DNA from: Anniella stebbinsi
Taxonomy: Eukaryota > Chordata > Lepidosauria > Squamata > Anniellidae
Direction of reading: 5' to 3'
Length of the DNA: 64,000 nucleotides
Assembly: GCA_029215795.1 (NCBI GenBank)
Contig: JARDYH010000001.1
Location: 193,075,654-193,139,653, forward strand
The notes under the pieces were generated by a model, which worked only from the letters and a program-made list of their open reading frames with translations, did not search any database and was not told the origin of the DNA. A program made the position numbers and the translations under genes. Below, piece after piece: positions 23,595 to 36,231 of the stretch (the stretch's first letter is position 1; each line of letters starts with the position of its first letter).

Positions 23595-23879
23595 AATCTG
23601 AAGGAGAGGTCACGTGATGAGAGGTCCTTTTGTAGTGCTTCATCATGATGAGTGTTCATACATGCAAGACAGTACTTGCTGTTGCAGTCATTCAATATGG
23701 AACATGGTTATGTGAATCCAACCTTGGCCCATTTACCATTTAATAGGGCATGGGCAGGTACCCTTAGCACAACCATATTAAATGACAATCTAAAGATTAA
23801 TTCCATCTTTTTATTTCCTGGGAGACTGTCAAGCCTGCTTATCACATTTTACATTCAAATAATTCCATAAGTGTTACTT

Positions 23880-23884
<5 letters not shown>

Positions 23885-23910
<26 letters not shown>
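23885..23910. repeat. (AAT)n microsatellite
   Basis: About nine AAT units. Confidence 0.93.
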
Positions 23911-24202
23911 GCCAAGGTAATAAGCAGTTCGATACACTGGAATGTCAAGGAAGGAAAATCAGGTCCTGGGGGATATCCTTTTAACATCTTTTGAATATAA
24001 AGGAAGTCTAAAATTACATAAGCCAAGGCAAAGCATAGTGTCATTTGGGAGAGAGGCTTGAAAGCACAAGAAAGAGAATGTTAGTCTGAAAAGTGGGGGG
24101 AATCAGATTGTCTTAGGAAAGAAAGTCAGGCTATGCTGTTGTCTGGTTCCCATGGGCTTCTTTCCCCTTCAGGGAGAAAGAAAGAAGTGTTTGCAACTCA
24201 GT

Positions 24203-24207
24203 GTGTA

Positions 24208-24244
<37 letters not shown>

Positions 24245-24319
24245 ATAAATATAATGTATAATAAATATAATATATAATAAATATAATATAATATAATTAA
24301 TATAATATAATATAATATA
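24203..24319. repeat. compound satellite (GT)n(GA)n(AATAT)n
   Basis: GT units pass into GA units and then AATATAATAT-type arrays. It forms the left flank of the hAT-like insertion at 24320. Confidence 0.93.
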
Positions 24320-24638
24320 TAGGGTGACCAGATTAAATCCAGGTCAGGGCTCATGTAACTTTAACAGTTGTAGAGAAAAGGGAATTTCAGCCAGTGTCAT
24401 TTGTATGCAATTAGTCCCTGGTGAAATTCCCTCTTCATCACAACAGTTAAAGTTGCAGGGGCCCTGCCTTCTTTTGTATCTGGTCACTATAGTATAGTGC
24501 CTGCAACTTTCACTGTTGTGATGAAGAGGAATTTCACCAGGAACTAATTGCATACAAATGACATTGGCTGAAATTCTCTTTTCTCTACAACTGTTAAAGT
24601 TACATGAGCCCTGACCTGGATTTTATCAGGTCAGCCTA
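24320..24638. mobile_element. palindromic hAT-like MITE, copy 4
   Basis: The 319-bp element runs from TAGGGTGACCAGATTAAATC to GATTTTATCAGGTCAGCCTA, a subfamily with different outer ends from copies 2 and 5. ATAATATA flanks both sides (24312-24319 and 24639-24646), consistent with an 8-bp duplication, although the AT array makes this less decisive. Confidence 0.82.
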
Positions 24639-24732
24639 ATAATATATAAATCCACTGGGTAAATACTCATATTCTAATTACATGCACTTCTTTTCTCACA
24701 GACAATGCTACCCAACTCCCATCACGAAACTA

Positions 24733-25195
24733 AGGGCTTATCTACACCTGCAGGCTTTCCGGAGGGGGGGGGAATGATCACGGGCTTTTCTGCTTCTGGG
24801 ATCGTCCTCCAATGTGCAAACGAAAGAGGGCTGTTCCGGGGGTATAAAAAAACACTAAGAAGGTAGGACTTAAAAAAAACCTAAACAACTCGGCACTTGA
24901 AGACGCCGAGAGCCGTCCAGGAGATGACGAAAATGCTCTCACTCCCGATACCCATCCATTCTCCCCTCTGGCCTCCTGGCCTGTTTGCTCACCCCCACTA
25001 CTTGGGAAGAAGGGATGACCCTGGGAGCAGGCACCACACCGCCCACGGACCTCAGGGTTGTCCTGGGACCATGGTAAAATTCGGTAAAACCACAACCCCA
25101 GTTATCCCAGGCAAAGTGAGTGGTTGTCCCTGATTAACCCTGGGATCCCCTGTGCATCATTCAGATGCTCAGGGGTGACCACGTGACCAGCCTAG
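24733..25195. repeat. GC-rich interspersed repeat (Harbinger-like left end)
   Basis: AAGGGCTTATCTACACCTGC at the left resembles the TCTACACC ends of Harbinger-like MITEs in this window. GGGATCCCCTGTGCATCAT near 25144 is shared with 17626-17645. The right boundary is unclear. Confidence 0.45.
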
Positions 25196-25586
25196 GATAA
25201 ATGGCAATCACATTTCAGAATTCTTTGAACAAATCATCTCCATGGCTGCAAGGTTGGCTCACATTACTTATGCGTCTTATAAGTACTTGTCTCTACTTCT
25301 TTCCTCTACATCACAGCTTAACTCTTTTCTTTGGCAATGATCAGTCATTCCCAACTTCACGCTTTATCACTGGCCAATTTCAAGGAACAAAGAGGACTCT
25401 GTACTTGCAGCTTGTAGCCAAAGCAAGTTTCTTTTTACTTGTTCTAGAAACTGTTGGAGGCATTTAATTTTTTAATGGCCCTAGTTTTTTTCCCCCCTGA
25501 GCTGGGTTGCTGAGACTGATGCCATGCCATTTCAGAAGCCTAGTGAACAGTGTGAGTGGCACAGCAAGAATGCCTGGAAGTTAGCC

Positions 25587-25770
25587 TCCTATGGCAGGGA
25601 TGCAGAACCTCTGGCTCAGGAGCTAAATCCAGCTCTCCTCTGGCCCCATTCCAAAGGGTCATGCCCCCTTCTGCCAGCCTCACATCCTTTGCACCAAACA
25701 GCAATCGTTTGGTGGCTTTCTGGCTCTCGTTCAGTTTTTTCCCCGTTCTAAAAGGTTGAAATGACTCTCT
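25587..25770. repeat. CAGGGATGCAGAACCTCTGG repeat
   Basis: The left end resembles GATGGGGAACCTGTGG at 36753, followed by a different body (CTGGCCCCATTCCAAAGG). It may be one terminus of a related hAT-like family. No right end was delimited. Confidence 0.4.
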
Positions 25771-25904
25771 GCAGGAAGAGCTTTAAGCTAAAATATGCAA
25801 GTACATTTGGTATTTTGGCGCCACCCTTTTGCCTTCAGCCTCTCCCATCACTGGAATGCGGCCTTCTATGGCTGAAACCTCATTTCCCCGGCGCCGTTCG
25901 GCTA

Positions 25905-26094
25905 AGAGTATCAGAGGCAGTATGCCTGTGTACACCAGTTGCTGGGGAACATGGGCAGGAGGGTGCTGTTGCACTCATGTCCTGCTTGCGGATTTCCCAT
26001 TGATAGCTGGTCAGCTGCTGTATGAACAAAATACTGGACTGGATGGACCCTTGATCTGATCCAGCAGGGCTCCTCCTGCGTTCTTATGTTCTTA
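25905..26094 (-). mobile_element. CATAAGAACATAAGAA-type repeat
   Basis: Read in reverse it begins CATAAGAACGCAGGAGG, then CTGCTGGATCAGATC and ATCCAGTCCAGTATTTTG, and ends CCAGCAACTGGTGTAC. Same order as 47234-47395. Very common in squamates by recollection; I cannot assign the class. Confidence 0.7.
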
Positions 26095-26329
26095 TCACTA
26101 CAGACAAAGTAAAACTGAGATCAGGTTTCCTGTCTTCTTTGGCTTTGAGGGGATTTCCACACATTTACACCAGCTCAAACTTCAAGTTCGCGAGATGTTA
26201 TAGCGTTGGCTGCACCTCCCCAGTGTGGATTAACAGCCTTGATTGTTAGCACCAAGAGAGCAGGCCTCCATGGTAAAAATGGCTCAAAGATTAGGGCCAT
26301 TTGGCTGCATTGTCAGAGAAGAGCATTTC

Positions 26330-26800
26330 CCTTTTTATTCTCCTTGGTAGCATTTGATTGATAAGCAGGCTAGTTAAAAGCAGCTTTCGTTATTTCGAAG
26401 CAGCCGAGAGTGAAAGATGGACATACTGTGTGTGCAGTGGGAAGAAGCAGGGGTGAACAGAAAGGTTGGGAGGAGGTGAAGGGATGTAGCTGCAGTTCAA
26501 GGTCTTTCTTTTTCATTAAGGAGCCCTGGCTTACAGCTCTGTGAAAAGCCTATCAGGAAGTGAACAAAGGATGAGTTTAATGACAGTCATCTATCAGCTG
26601 TCCACAGTTTAAACTTCAAGATGTCTCTATTCCCAAAGCTCCTTGCCATGACAAGGCTAATTGTATAATTATTATGCTATGCCGACACACTCACACTAGC
26701 AAGGACCAGGGCGAAAGGCTGTGATAATTATCACTCCAAGCGAGTACATTAACATAAAATGTAGCTTGCTAATAGGGCTGCTCTGGTAGGAAGTTTCATC
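26330..26800. other. repeat-free, complex intronic stretch (candidate conserved element)
   Basis: No repeat signature, microsatellite or MITE end. It contains motifs often seen in developmental enhancers: TGACAGTCATCTATC, CAGCTGTCC (E-box), CTAATTGTATAATTATTA and GATAATTATC. This is inference; conservation cannot be tested from one sequence. Confidence 0.35.
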
Positions 26801-26960
26801 TGTAGCAGAGAAGAATTTAACCCAAAGACTTATCAAGCTACAATGCTATCATTGCTCATTCATTCATTTATTTTTACTTACTGCCCAATGTCTAAGGCAA
26901 ATGATAATACTTCCTTTTAAAAACAACAACAAAACAATGTGAAATGCTGCCATAAACATG

Positions 26961-26963
<3 letters not shown>

Positions 26964-27022
<59 letters not shown>
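26964..27022. repeat. (CA)n(TA)n compound microsatellite
   Basis: CA units followed directly by TA units. Confidence 0.97.
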
Positions 27023-27698
27023 GATTATTCAGTTAGCCACCAAATGCTTGTCAAAGAGGCAAGCTCAAGGTGGTCTCCAGATAATACTCAGGATTGGTCT
27101 CTGATGAGCCTCTAGTGATATCACCATATGACTATGGTGCACCACAAACTCCTAGATATTGAGGTGCCAGATTATTTACTTGAATGTTTATTTGTGTATT
27201 TAAAATTCAACAGGCCATAGTTGCTGCAAAGGTAAGATCTGTGTTTCACCATGGAGTACAGCAGTGAACCTTTCCTCCAACATGTGTTAGACTAGAGAAA
27301 TTCTGCTCACCAGAAGGAGAGACACATGGGTGTCCTCCTCCCCACACACTGTATATGCCCCTCAATCTGCTTCAGAGCACTCTGGTTGCTGGTGTGGAGA
27401 ACTCTCTGTCCTTTTGCACTGCCCTGGGGTCCAGAGGCTATGAACTGTTTGCTTTGCTCCTCCCTTCTCCTTCAGTGCTTTCTCTGCCTCTTATGAAGAA
27501 ATAACGGGAAGCCAAAAGAGGTATATCCTCTACCACTCCTAGCCCAAACTATTTAAGGCTTTCAATATATGAACCTAGAAATGGTTCCAGCAATGATCTG
27601 GCACCTAGTACAGATGCATACCAGTTAACAGGCAGGTTGCTGTATTAGGATTGTATAGGTTCAAATTAGCTTTGATTTTAAGTTGCATTGAGCAACTG

Positions 27699-27812
27699 AG
27701 ACAGGATCTACACTACTGCTTTAAAGCAGTTTATAGGGGCCCAGGACACACTCCATATACAGTTTTCAAACCATTTTCAAAGTGTCATATCCTGCTTGGT
27801 GTAGCTCTGGCC
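27699..27812. mobile_element. Harbinger-like MITE copy (reverse of 56879 element)
   Basis: The ends AGGATCTACACTACTGC and GCTTGGTGTAGCTCTGG are inverted repeats. The interior GCCCAGGACACACTCCATAT is the exact reverse complement of sequence in the 56879 element, so both belong to one family. Confidence 0.7.
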
Positions 27813-27849
27813 TGAAATAGATGGATGTATCCACTTTAAGCACATCTTA

Positions 27850-28585
27850 GAGCAGATCTACACAGAAGCTTTTAAACATTTTTGGTTGGGTTTCGACGAC
27901 GCCTTTGGGCACACAACACACATTCTATAACGTTTTATATCAATAGTTTTTTGCACCGATTGGTGATGTTGTAACATTTTTTCTATAAATATATCGTTTT
28001 ATGACTTGTAGTGTGTTCTTACCATTTCCTTACTGCTCAAATCACACTACTGTTATCCAATCGTAGTTGTGGGGGCGTGTCCTTTCTTTCCAGCACCCAT
28101 TTGCCTTCCCTCATGGTCATTCTCCTTTCCTGCTCTACTGACTCTTCTGTAATTTTCTTTTCACAATACATGTTGATTTTTGGGGCGTATACTTCATTTC
28201 TTCTAGTTTTCCTTTGTAATGCATCATTGGTATGTGAGGGTACAACTAATTAAATTGATGTAGTGTAAAGTAGTGTAAAGTAACCTGCAAAAACCGTTCA
28301 AAAATATGCTCATGCGTTTCAGCAATGACCGATGCCTTGAAAGCAAGGGAAAGGAAGTAAGGGTAAGTAGGAAGTGAGCGTGGTAAAGACTGAGCGAGGA
28401 TAACACAACACAGGAAAAGACTCAAACAAGAGAGTGAGACCTAACAAAACGATTTAAACTTTGGGAAAACAATCCATGGAAACGTAAGTTCTTCACAATG
28501 TGACCTAACACGTTTTAACACAGAGTACATAAAAACATAACAAAAAGCCATTTACAACGTTTCAAGTTATTGTGTAGATTGGCTG
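27850..28585. mobile_element. longer Harbinger-like element (TCTACACA ends)
   Basis: GAGCAGATCTACACAGAAGC at the left is mirrored by TTATTGTGTAGATTGGCTG at the right. TTA precedes and TAA follows, so the duplication is not exact. At about 736 bp it is much longer than its relatives. The frames inside resemble no transposase I know. Confidence 0.5.
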
Positions 28586-30073
28586 TAAGGGTGGACACCT
28601 GTCTAAACTTATCAAAACAACTAACAATTTGACACTGATGTCCATTTTTAAGGTTGCTAGTTAAAACCTTAGCCTTTTATGTCAATGGAACACTCTGCAA
28701 TAAACCTAGAAACACATATTTGTACATTCCTTAATCTGCCACCTAATAGTACTTTATGTTCTTCTGAAACGTTTTGGTTGTCTCAACTCTTTAAGAAGAA
28801 AATGGAAAAATGGCACTGAAAGAGGATAACAATGTGATCTTGATAGAAATAATGTTACAACGTCTTTTTGTCCATTGGATGAACTGGTCTGATTAGTTTA
28901 TTAACTACTTTACTCCACACAGATAGTGAGTGGCCTGCAGATAACAAAGGTATCGCAATTGCTTGTATGCCAGTTTCAAAGGATATTTCAAAAGGATTAA
29001 ATAAGGAAATTTAGTTATCCAGTTCACATCATCACTAGGTAGTATGTGAATGCTGTCTTAATGCACACAAATGTAAAGTTGTAGCTAGCCTGGTGGATTG
29101 AACACTGTAATTTCCAATAGAAGCGAAGTGCCTAGTTCCCCTGAGTCCTTTTGAAAACCACAGCACTCATCAGACTATGTTCCTCTAATTACTACAGTAT
29201 TATTAATTATGGCTAACACATTGCAAAGAAGGGCAGCCATTATGCCCTTGGAGAGCTGCCAGTGAAGCATATCATCCCATTAATTAAAGGTTGTATGTGG
29301 GATATTTTTCTTGTTCGCTCTTCTCCATTTTCAAATTTCTTTCCCCTCTTGTGTGATCTCTGACTCATTTCTCTCAGCCTTTCTGACTTTTACCTTTCTT
29401 TCTGTTTCTTCCTAACTGGCATTTTCTCCATGCTATCTTCACTTCATTTCTGTCTAGCTCTGCCTTGTATTTTCTTTTCCAGATAAATGTCATTTCCTTT
29501 TCTCCTTAACCGTCACTCTGTGCTCTGTTACCTGTCAACCTTGTTCCTTTTCTCTCTCACCCCCCCTCTCTCTCTAAATCTCACTTACACCTTTTGTAGA
29601 TGGGAACAACCAATGCAACCATTTGGGCACTCTGCTGCCGCACCACTAATTGCACAATAGAGGTTTATATATCAATCTGCATTTTAAAGAATTGGAAGCT
29701 AAAGCCCAATGACAGAGGTAGTAGAATGAAATGCTTTATTGCCCCTAGCTGTGAGTTAAAATATTATGTGCGGACTTTTGAAGGACTCCTTCTTCTTCTG
29801 ACACAGGTTTGCAAAACAAGAATGGAATAAAATTAAGAGCCTCTAGTAGTCTATGCTACTCAGTTTAAGTCAGGTCTAAATCTGAAGACCTGCTTGCCTT
29901 CCAGAGACACAATAATAACTAATAATGATATATAATAAACACAATTTTATTTTATTTTTCACAATTTTGTGGAATCCTAGAATCCTGATCGGAATAATTA
30001 TTTTGCTTGGAACTAAATTGCTATTTATGACCCATCCATGACTCAAACAGAAACTTGCAATGTATATCTCAAC

Positions 30074-30709
30074 TAGGGGTGTGCATGCACCCCCCGATTC
30101 GCCTTGAGGGCCATTTCAGAGCCCCAAAACAGCCTCAATTTGACTCAGGGGGCTTCGGGGGTAGCCCACTTCACCTCAATGCCAAGGCCAAGGTGAGATT
30201 TGCCCCTTGCAGCCATCCAGGAAAACCGGTAGCAAGGCCAGCGGTGAGTCTGTTGGACTCACTGCCCTCTCCCGGTCTCCCTACTCACCTGCCACCACAT
30301 TGCCATCACCTGCCATCAGCGCCACCATCGCCATCATCATCTGTTGTAGCCGCCATGGGCCGCCAAATCGCCTCCTGCAACCGGGAAATGCCGTGGACGA
30401 TGCCGAATGCCCACGGCGAGGTGGATGGCGACAGCGGATGACAGCGATGCGGCAGCAGGTGAGTGGGGAGAGCTAGGAGAAGTAGGTGAGTCCAATGGAC
30501 TCAGCGCCATCTTTCCCGGGACAGCAGGAGGAAGAGCCCAGCGCTGCTCCAAAGTGGCCTGAGGCCTCCAAAGCTTTGTGTACCAATGTGGTTCAGCTTC
30601 AGGGGCCTCAGGCTGACCCGGAGCCAGCTCGGAACCGAGGTGAGGTGGACCGAATCAGCCCGCCTCATCTCGATTTTGGGGATTCGGCCCGGGGCGCTGC
30701 ATAGCACTA
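30074..30709. mobile_element. hAT-like element, TAGGGGTGTGCATGC termini, 636 bp
   Basis: It starts TAGGGGTGTGCATGC and ends GCTGCATAGCACTA, with near-perfect 8-bp duplication ATCTCAAC / GTCTCAAC (30066-30073, 30710-30717). The interior has CCGATTCGCC and GATTCGGCC words and GC-rich CCATC repeats. The GC-rich open frames here on both strands are by-products of composition. Confidence 0.8.
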
Positions 30710-31344
30710 GTCTCAACCATGAAATAACTCATGCAAATTGTCCTATACCTGAAAAGGTACCATACAAGATGGACTACATTATTACCTTAATAAGTGTTGG
30801 ATCATTTGAGGAATTTTAAAACCTTAAGAGCCTTCTTATTACAATGACACAATTTATAGATGATTCAGAGAACTGGGGTAGAGATAGGATTTAATGGTAA
30901 AATAAATTTGTAACCCATACAGTTAACTCAGATTAGGGATTACAGAAGACTGGCAGATGCTTCTAGTGAGAGCCAAAACCTGTCTGGAGGATCATCAACC
31001 AATCTAATCTTATGTAATCCCCCAACCCCCTTATCCTCACATACAAACCTGCAGCCAGGTTGATCAGTCATCAGTGAGATCATTCAAAATGTTACACTTA
31101 AAATGAATTGTACTGACCATGATTTGGAGGGTTGGGGTTGGGGAAGAAATAATTTACAGAGCCTTTTATTTATTTGCTTTCAAGATTAACATCACAATGA
31201 ATTACTTATTCAGTTCACTTCCATATTCTGAAATATCAAACAGAATTAGCATCCACCAACATAGTATATAGACCCAAAGTAAAGCAGATACGGGATTCCC
31301 AGTTTCCCTTGATTTGGTTTGTTCTTGGACCTGTAGATTCACCC

Positions 31345-31425
31345 CTGCAGTGCAGAGCCTGCATTGAGCAGGCAATTGGACTAAATGCCTCGCAGGTCCC
31401 TTCCGCCTCTGTCATTCTATGATTT
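31345..31425 (+). mobile_element. CR1 LINE 3' tail
   Basis: CATTGAGCAGGCAATTGGAC, GCAGGTCCCTTCCGCCTC and CATTCTATGATTTG are the standard CR1 3' UTR and its ATTCTATGA-type end. It is heavily 5'-truncated. Confidence 0.85.
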
Positions 31426-34414
31426 GAAGGACAAAAATACCCTGGCATAGTTTACTATTGGTCTTGGTCTGACAAAACATCCCCCAGCTACTGATGTAAT
31501 TTATCTCCATTACAGGAGATATCAGAAAGTTTTCACATGGCTGTAGAACATAATATTGGAATAAGGCCTTTCTCATATCTTCTCAACAACCCTGGTTTGT
31601 GTTTGTTATTAACACAAACTTTTATTCCTTAACTCTGTAGCTCCAAGCCAAACACATCTCAGAAAAACACAGGTAGATTATGCTGGAGTTAAGGGCTCCA
31701 AAATAATATTCCATAAAACATCTAGACTATCATCAAATATACTAAGGCAGTTGGAAAAAGAAACCCATTAAGTTTTCTTAGCAGTCCCCGAAAGACTGTC
31801 TTGGAACAGTACTATTGAAAACCTCTCCTAAATCAGATTCAAGATATTATAGCAGCTTCTGCTAAGGTCTGTCAGGAATTCCATTATAAACCCATATTTT
31901 TCATGTTTATAATGTAGCCATAAAAATTTATCTGGACTGTGACTTGGCATAAAAAGTCTTGGCTTGAGGCAATTTTATTTTCTATTATTCAAGAAATCTA
32001 TATATTCGGTTATTTTTGAATTGCTGGAGTATCAAAATAATAGTCCAGGTGCATTTTTGTATTGCTGTAAATTTTTAAAAATACTTATTTTCCTTTACAA
32101 TAAAATATTCAAAACCATAAATTTATAATGCAGCTAATCCCATGCCAACAAACATGGAAGTGGAATACTGAGGTGTAGATACTGTACAACTTGTGATTAA
32201 TGCCTTTGCAGGGGTTTTATTATGAAATATGGCATTTGGGACTAATATTCATATGCAATTATTTGTGCTATTAATCATATTCCCATTCATGGACCTAGAG
32301 TGCCTATGTCTTGCTTTCAAAATCAAGGGTGTCTGCAGCATGGATGCAGGTCATCAACAAAAGATATTTCAAACTCACAGTTCTTCCTTCTCACCACATT
32401 TAGCATAATAGATGGAATTTTCCATTTGAGTCCAAAATTCTGCTGTACTAAACAATTTTGCAATTTTAAATGCTTAATTTTAAATGGCCTAATTCGTATG
32501 CAACATACAGAATTTAGTTCATTCCCTCCTTTCCAGAATGTAGGTGTGTCCCCCCTCCCCCATATTCTGCTCTTAAGAATTTTAAAGAACAGATCATGAT
32601 CAACATGAATGGGAATGGGTGGAAGATCACACTAGCAGCTCTGGACCATGGAGGGTGACTGGTATCGCTAGCTACCATTCCCACCCAGAAGCTGCCACCC
32701 CATTTCCACCCTTTCCCTCTATAACCATGAGGACTAAATACATTTATTGTTTAAGAACTCCAAGGTTTGCAGGTTCTATTTTTGCATCCTATGGCAAAAT
32801 CGCCACCATACCAGTTCTGGAATTCCTCAAATACTTTGAAGCTGGTAATATTTAGAGAGCCATCAGGATGGCAAGGTGTTTAAGTGTTTGGTGTTTCTTA
32901 TATCTTACAGTGCCATCCACTGCTTTGTTGCCTTCAGCCATGTTTTCATACTAGCATAGCCTGCTGTTTAAATCTGATTGGAGCCATTCCCCTAAACTTA
33001 GTCCCAGGTGTAGATGCCAAACACTTCTGGATCTCTAAATTTCATTCAGTCCCAGGTTCCCCATTGAATAGCCATCAGGCCTTAAAACGACCATTGCACA
33101 CAGGGAGCCCTGCCCTAAGAATATTCCTTCCAAAGCTCACATGAATGTGTTGTTGTTTCCATTATATGTGTGTGTTATTAGACAGCCACACACAACACAA
33201 CATGCCAAGGTTACCTGTATCATAATAATGTAGGATATGGGTGGACTGGAGACAGGGCAGTACCAAATGGCTCCTGGCACCATCACAGATGTCACGCCGG
33301 CATTTAAACCCTCAGGGTCACTTGGCAGTCAGGTATCATTAGTCAACGCTCTCCCTTTCTCACTTTCTGCCATCTGTTTCCATCTAGCCTATTTGTGTAA
33401 ATTAACTCCCAGCATGCAGCCATTCTCACTCTTCTCATGATCCTTCTCTTGGTGTCCTACAGCTTTCCTCCTAGACCCAGACACTACAGTGACCTATATT
33501 TAGGATTTTGGACTGAAATGCTCAATGTATTCATTTTTATTCTGTCACCCCCACTCCAAACATGCTACCATATCCATGCCAGTGGTCAGGCAGACCCAGT
33601 GGCAGCAGGGGGCACTGCCGGACAGCTGTCAAAGGCCCACTGTCCTCTTCTCTAACCATTCCATGCCACTGCTTCTGCTTTCTCCTTCACATCTCATCCT
33701 CTTCTTCCCTGCTGTAGTTTGCAGGGAGGTCCTGCTCTCCTGCCCATCCTCCAAAAGTGGACTTTCAAGGACAGAGTTAGGAGCCAAGGCCACCTGCTGG
33801 AACGGAGCTGGGCATGGGGGGGGCAGTGCTCCACAGACAGAGTCACCCAAGTTGGGTCTATAGTCCAGTTCAGGTTGGAGAACATTGTGTGTTATAAACA
33901 TTGTACATTCCTTTGGACCTTCTTCTGAATCTCTAACACACATTAATTCCATCTCTCTTTCTTAAAGCTAGTGTGCTGGCTTCTATTTCTCTATCATGCT
34001 CTACTGCAACACTGTTACAGCATAAGAAAGAGGTAAGATGCTTAGAACTGGCTATTAAAGATATGCAAGATATGCTTTAGGATAGGACGCTTTTCCCACG
34101 TTTCCAGATTAAGTTGTGTTGCCGCACCTATTGGAAAGCCCCAGACAAGCAGACATGTAATCCACCTGGGATTTATTTCCTAGTCGACATGTTTGGGATG
34201 GATGGATATGTCCATTACACTTTCTCCCACATTTAGTGGGAGAAATCTCAAGTTCTTTACGTTCAGTATATGAAGAAATCTGTGGATTTTGGTAACAAGA
34301 TGAAGAAGCACAAAATCCACACCCATCTGCACCGGCCAAACTCATTAGATACAGTTTTTCTTAACATGGGGAGGGAAATGTTCTACCTGGCTCCATAGGG
34401 ATAGGCATGTCTCA

Positions 34415-34680
34415 TTTTTCCAATTTTAAAGTCAGATAATCCTGAACTCTGAGCATTTTTTTATTTTAAAAACTTCATATGAACATTGGGACACTTTTGT
34501 GCACGTTTCTAATGCACACGTTTTTGTATGCAATTTTGTTCAATATATTTAATAACGTATTGCTTAATAATACATTGCAAGAATCGTTCCCAAAATATTG
34601 CATTTTGAATATTATTTTCACTAATAGACACCTTTAGTGAGGGGGCATTTTCTTACGGTATTCTTTTTTTCAGTTGGAGA
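34415..34680. repeat. copy of the A/T-rich TTTCTAATGCACACG family
   Basis: CATATGAACATTGGGACAC, GTGCACGTTTCTAATGC and CAAAATATTGCATTTTG match the family described at 19335. Degenerate. Confidence 0.4.
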
Positions 34681-34727
34681 CTTCCTTTGTAAACTTTGGA
34701 GAAGTGCAACTGTTGAATGATAATTGA

Positions 34728-34910
34728 GTTTTATTTATTTATTCATTCATTCATTTATTTATTTTATTCCATTTATATACCACCCCATAGCCGAAGCTCT
34801 CTGGGCGGTTTACTAAAATTAAAAACATTGAACATTAAAAACACCGATATACAAAATTTAAAAACATAAAACATAAAAACAAGTTAAAATTACAATATCC
34901 TTCTGGGTCA
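34728..34910 (-). mobile_element. L2-clade LINE 3' end
   Basis: A TTTATTTATTCATTCATTCA tail, then TATATACCACCCCATAGCC and GAAGCTCTCTGGGCGG, then ACTAAAATTAAAAACATTG. Reverse-complement copy of the 3' end at 9260 and 49985. Confidence 0.85.
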
Positions 34911-35539
34911 ATTTAGTTAATGTATTGGTTTGAAAATATGAAATTAGGCAAGTTTGCATTAAAATGCAAACTGCAAACTATATGAATTTCTACAGTGATA
35001 AACAGCAATGTATTTGCTGATCAAAACATTCGTACAAGGTGATTCTATTGTTATTTGGCAGCCATGTACTACAGTATTAGATTCAGTAGATGTCCGAGGC
35101 CCTTTCCAAATAATTCACCTTCTTATCAACTCATATCTTCCTAAATTGTGTTCTTTCCAGGCATTTCTTATTCTATCCTCCTGGTGCCTGGCTTGCATCT
35201 CATGTTTCTTAATTAGCATTTTACTATATGGGCTCTTTATGTTTTGTGTGATGAACAAGAAATAGAAATAATCCAAGATGATTCTAGATGTGTTTTCTTG
35301 TTAAGAACCAACAATCTATTGTTATTTGTGCTGACGTGCATTATTTGGTTCTAAAATTTAGCCAAATTGAAGAAAATGCAATTCTGGAAGTCTTCAGTAT
35401 CTACTACTCATTGACAGAGTAATCCATGTGTGCCTACAATGTCGACACAAGGAACCACAAAAATGCCAGTCGATGGATATCTTGGTACAGCTGTGGGAAC
35501 TGGTTGCCCCTAGAGACTAAAATTCCACTTTGCAGTGAG

Positions 35540-36070
35540 AATAATCAGTTTCAGGGTATCCAAGGGCTATAGCAAGGACAGCTTCCATCTGTTTGTTGCG
35601 AATTGCAGTTTGGATTGTTCCAGGACAATGGCCCTGTGCTCCCACAAGATGCGCGCCTGCCTCCCCAGAAGATGTTTTCACTTTCACGAGCTGCGTGGCT
35701 TCTGTGTGTTGAGCAAAGCACCTCTCACACTACGTTACCCGAGCTCATGCAGGCACCATGCAGTTCCTACGGGCAGCACGACGAGGAGGCAGGCACGTGC
35801 ACACACACAAAGAATAGTAAACCACCTGGCAGCCGGGACCAGCTAGGTTGGGAGGTGTACGAGTGGCACGGAGCGGAGCCGGGCAGAGTGTGCGAGGGAG
35901 CAAGCGAGCAGCTGCTTCTCGGTCCTGCCGGCTGCCTGCATGGCCAGATGGCTGGCCCGCCATGCAGGCATCCGTCAGGACCAAGGAGCGGCAGACCCTT
36001 TGGAGAGGGAGAGGGCCTCTTTTCCTGTACTCTGCCACATGCTGCGCCTCTCGCTTCATGGTAGGGCCAT
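35540..36070. other. GC-rich, CpG-containing intronic segment
   Basis: CpG words are frequent (GATGCGCGCCTGCC, GGCACGGAGCGGAGCCGG, GCGAGGGAGCAAGCG) against an AT-rich intron. CTGCATGGCCAGATGGC and GCCCGCCATGCAGG form a local inverted repeat near 35940. Frames of about 100-153 codons on both strands reflect scarcity of A/T stops. I see no TIRs, TSD or known protein. It could be a small CpG island or an unknown repeat. Confidence 0.4.
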
Positions 36071-36185
36071 GACGTGAGCCCCCCCTTCATAATTTTGTGC
36101 CCTGCTGTATGCTTTGTTTTGTAGTAGAATTGCTTTTCTTTCCATTTGGTATGGGAGATGTTTCCCATATGTTTTTTTTAAAAAA

Positions 36186-36229
<44 letters not shown>
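36186..36229. repeat. (ATT)n microsatellite
   Basis: About fourteen ATT units. Confidence 0.96.

Positions 36230-36231
<2 letters not shown>

Noticed and set aside
30055..30552. Ala/Pro/Ser-rich frames
   Set aside because: They fall inside the hAT-like element at 30074-30709 and reflect its GC-rich interior.
30074..30709. CpG island promoter
   Set aside because: Clear TIR-like ends and an 8-bp duplication show it is a transposon insertion.
35603..36168. Frames of 153 (+), 104 and 133 (-) codons
   Set aside because: Overlapping frames on both strands in GC-rich DNA are expected by chance; no domain recognised.
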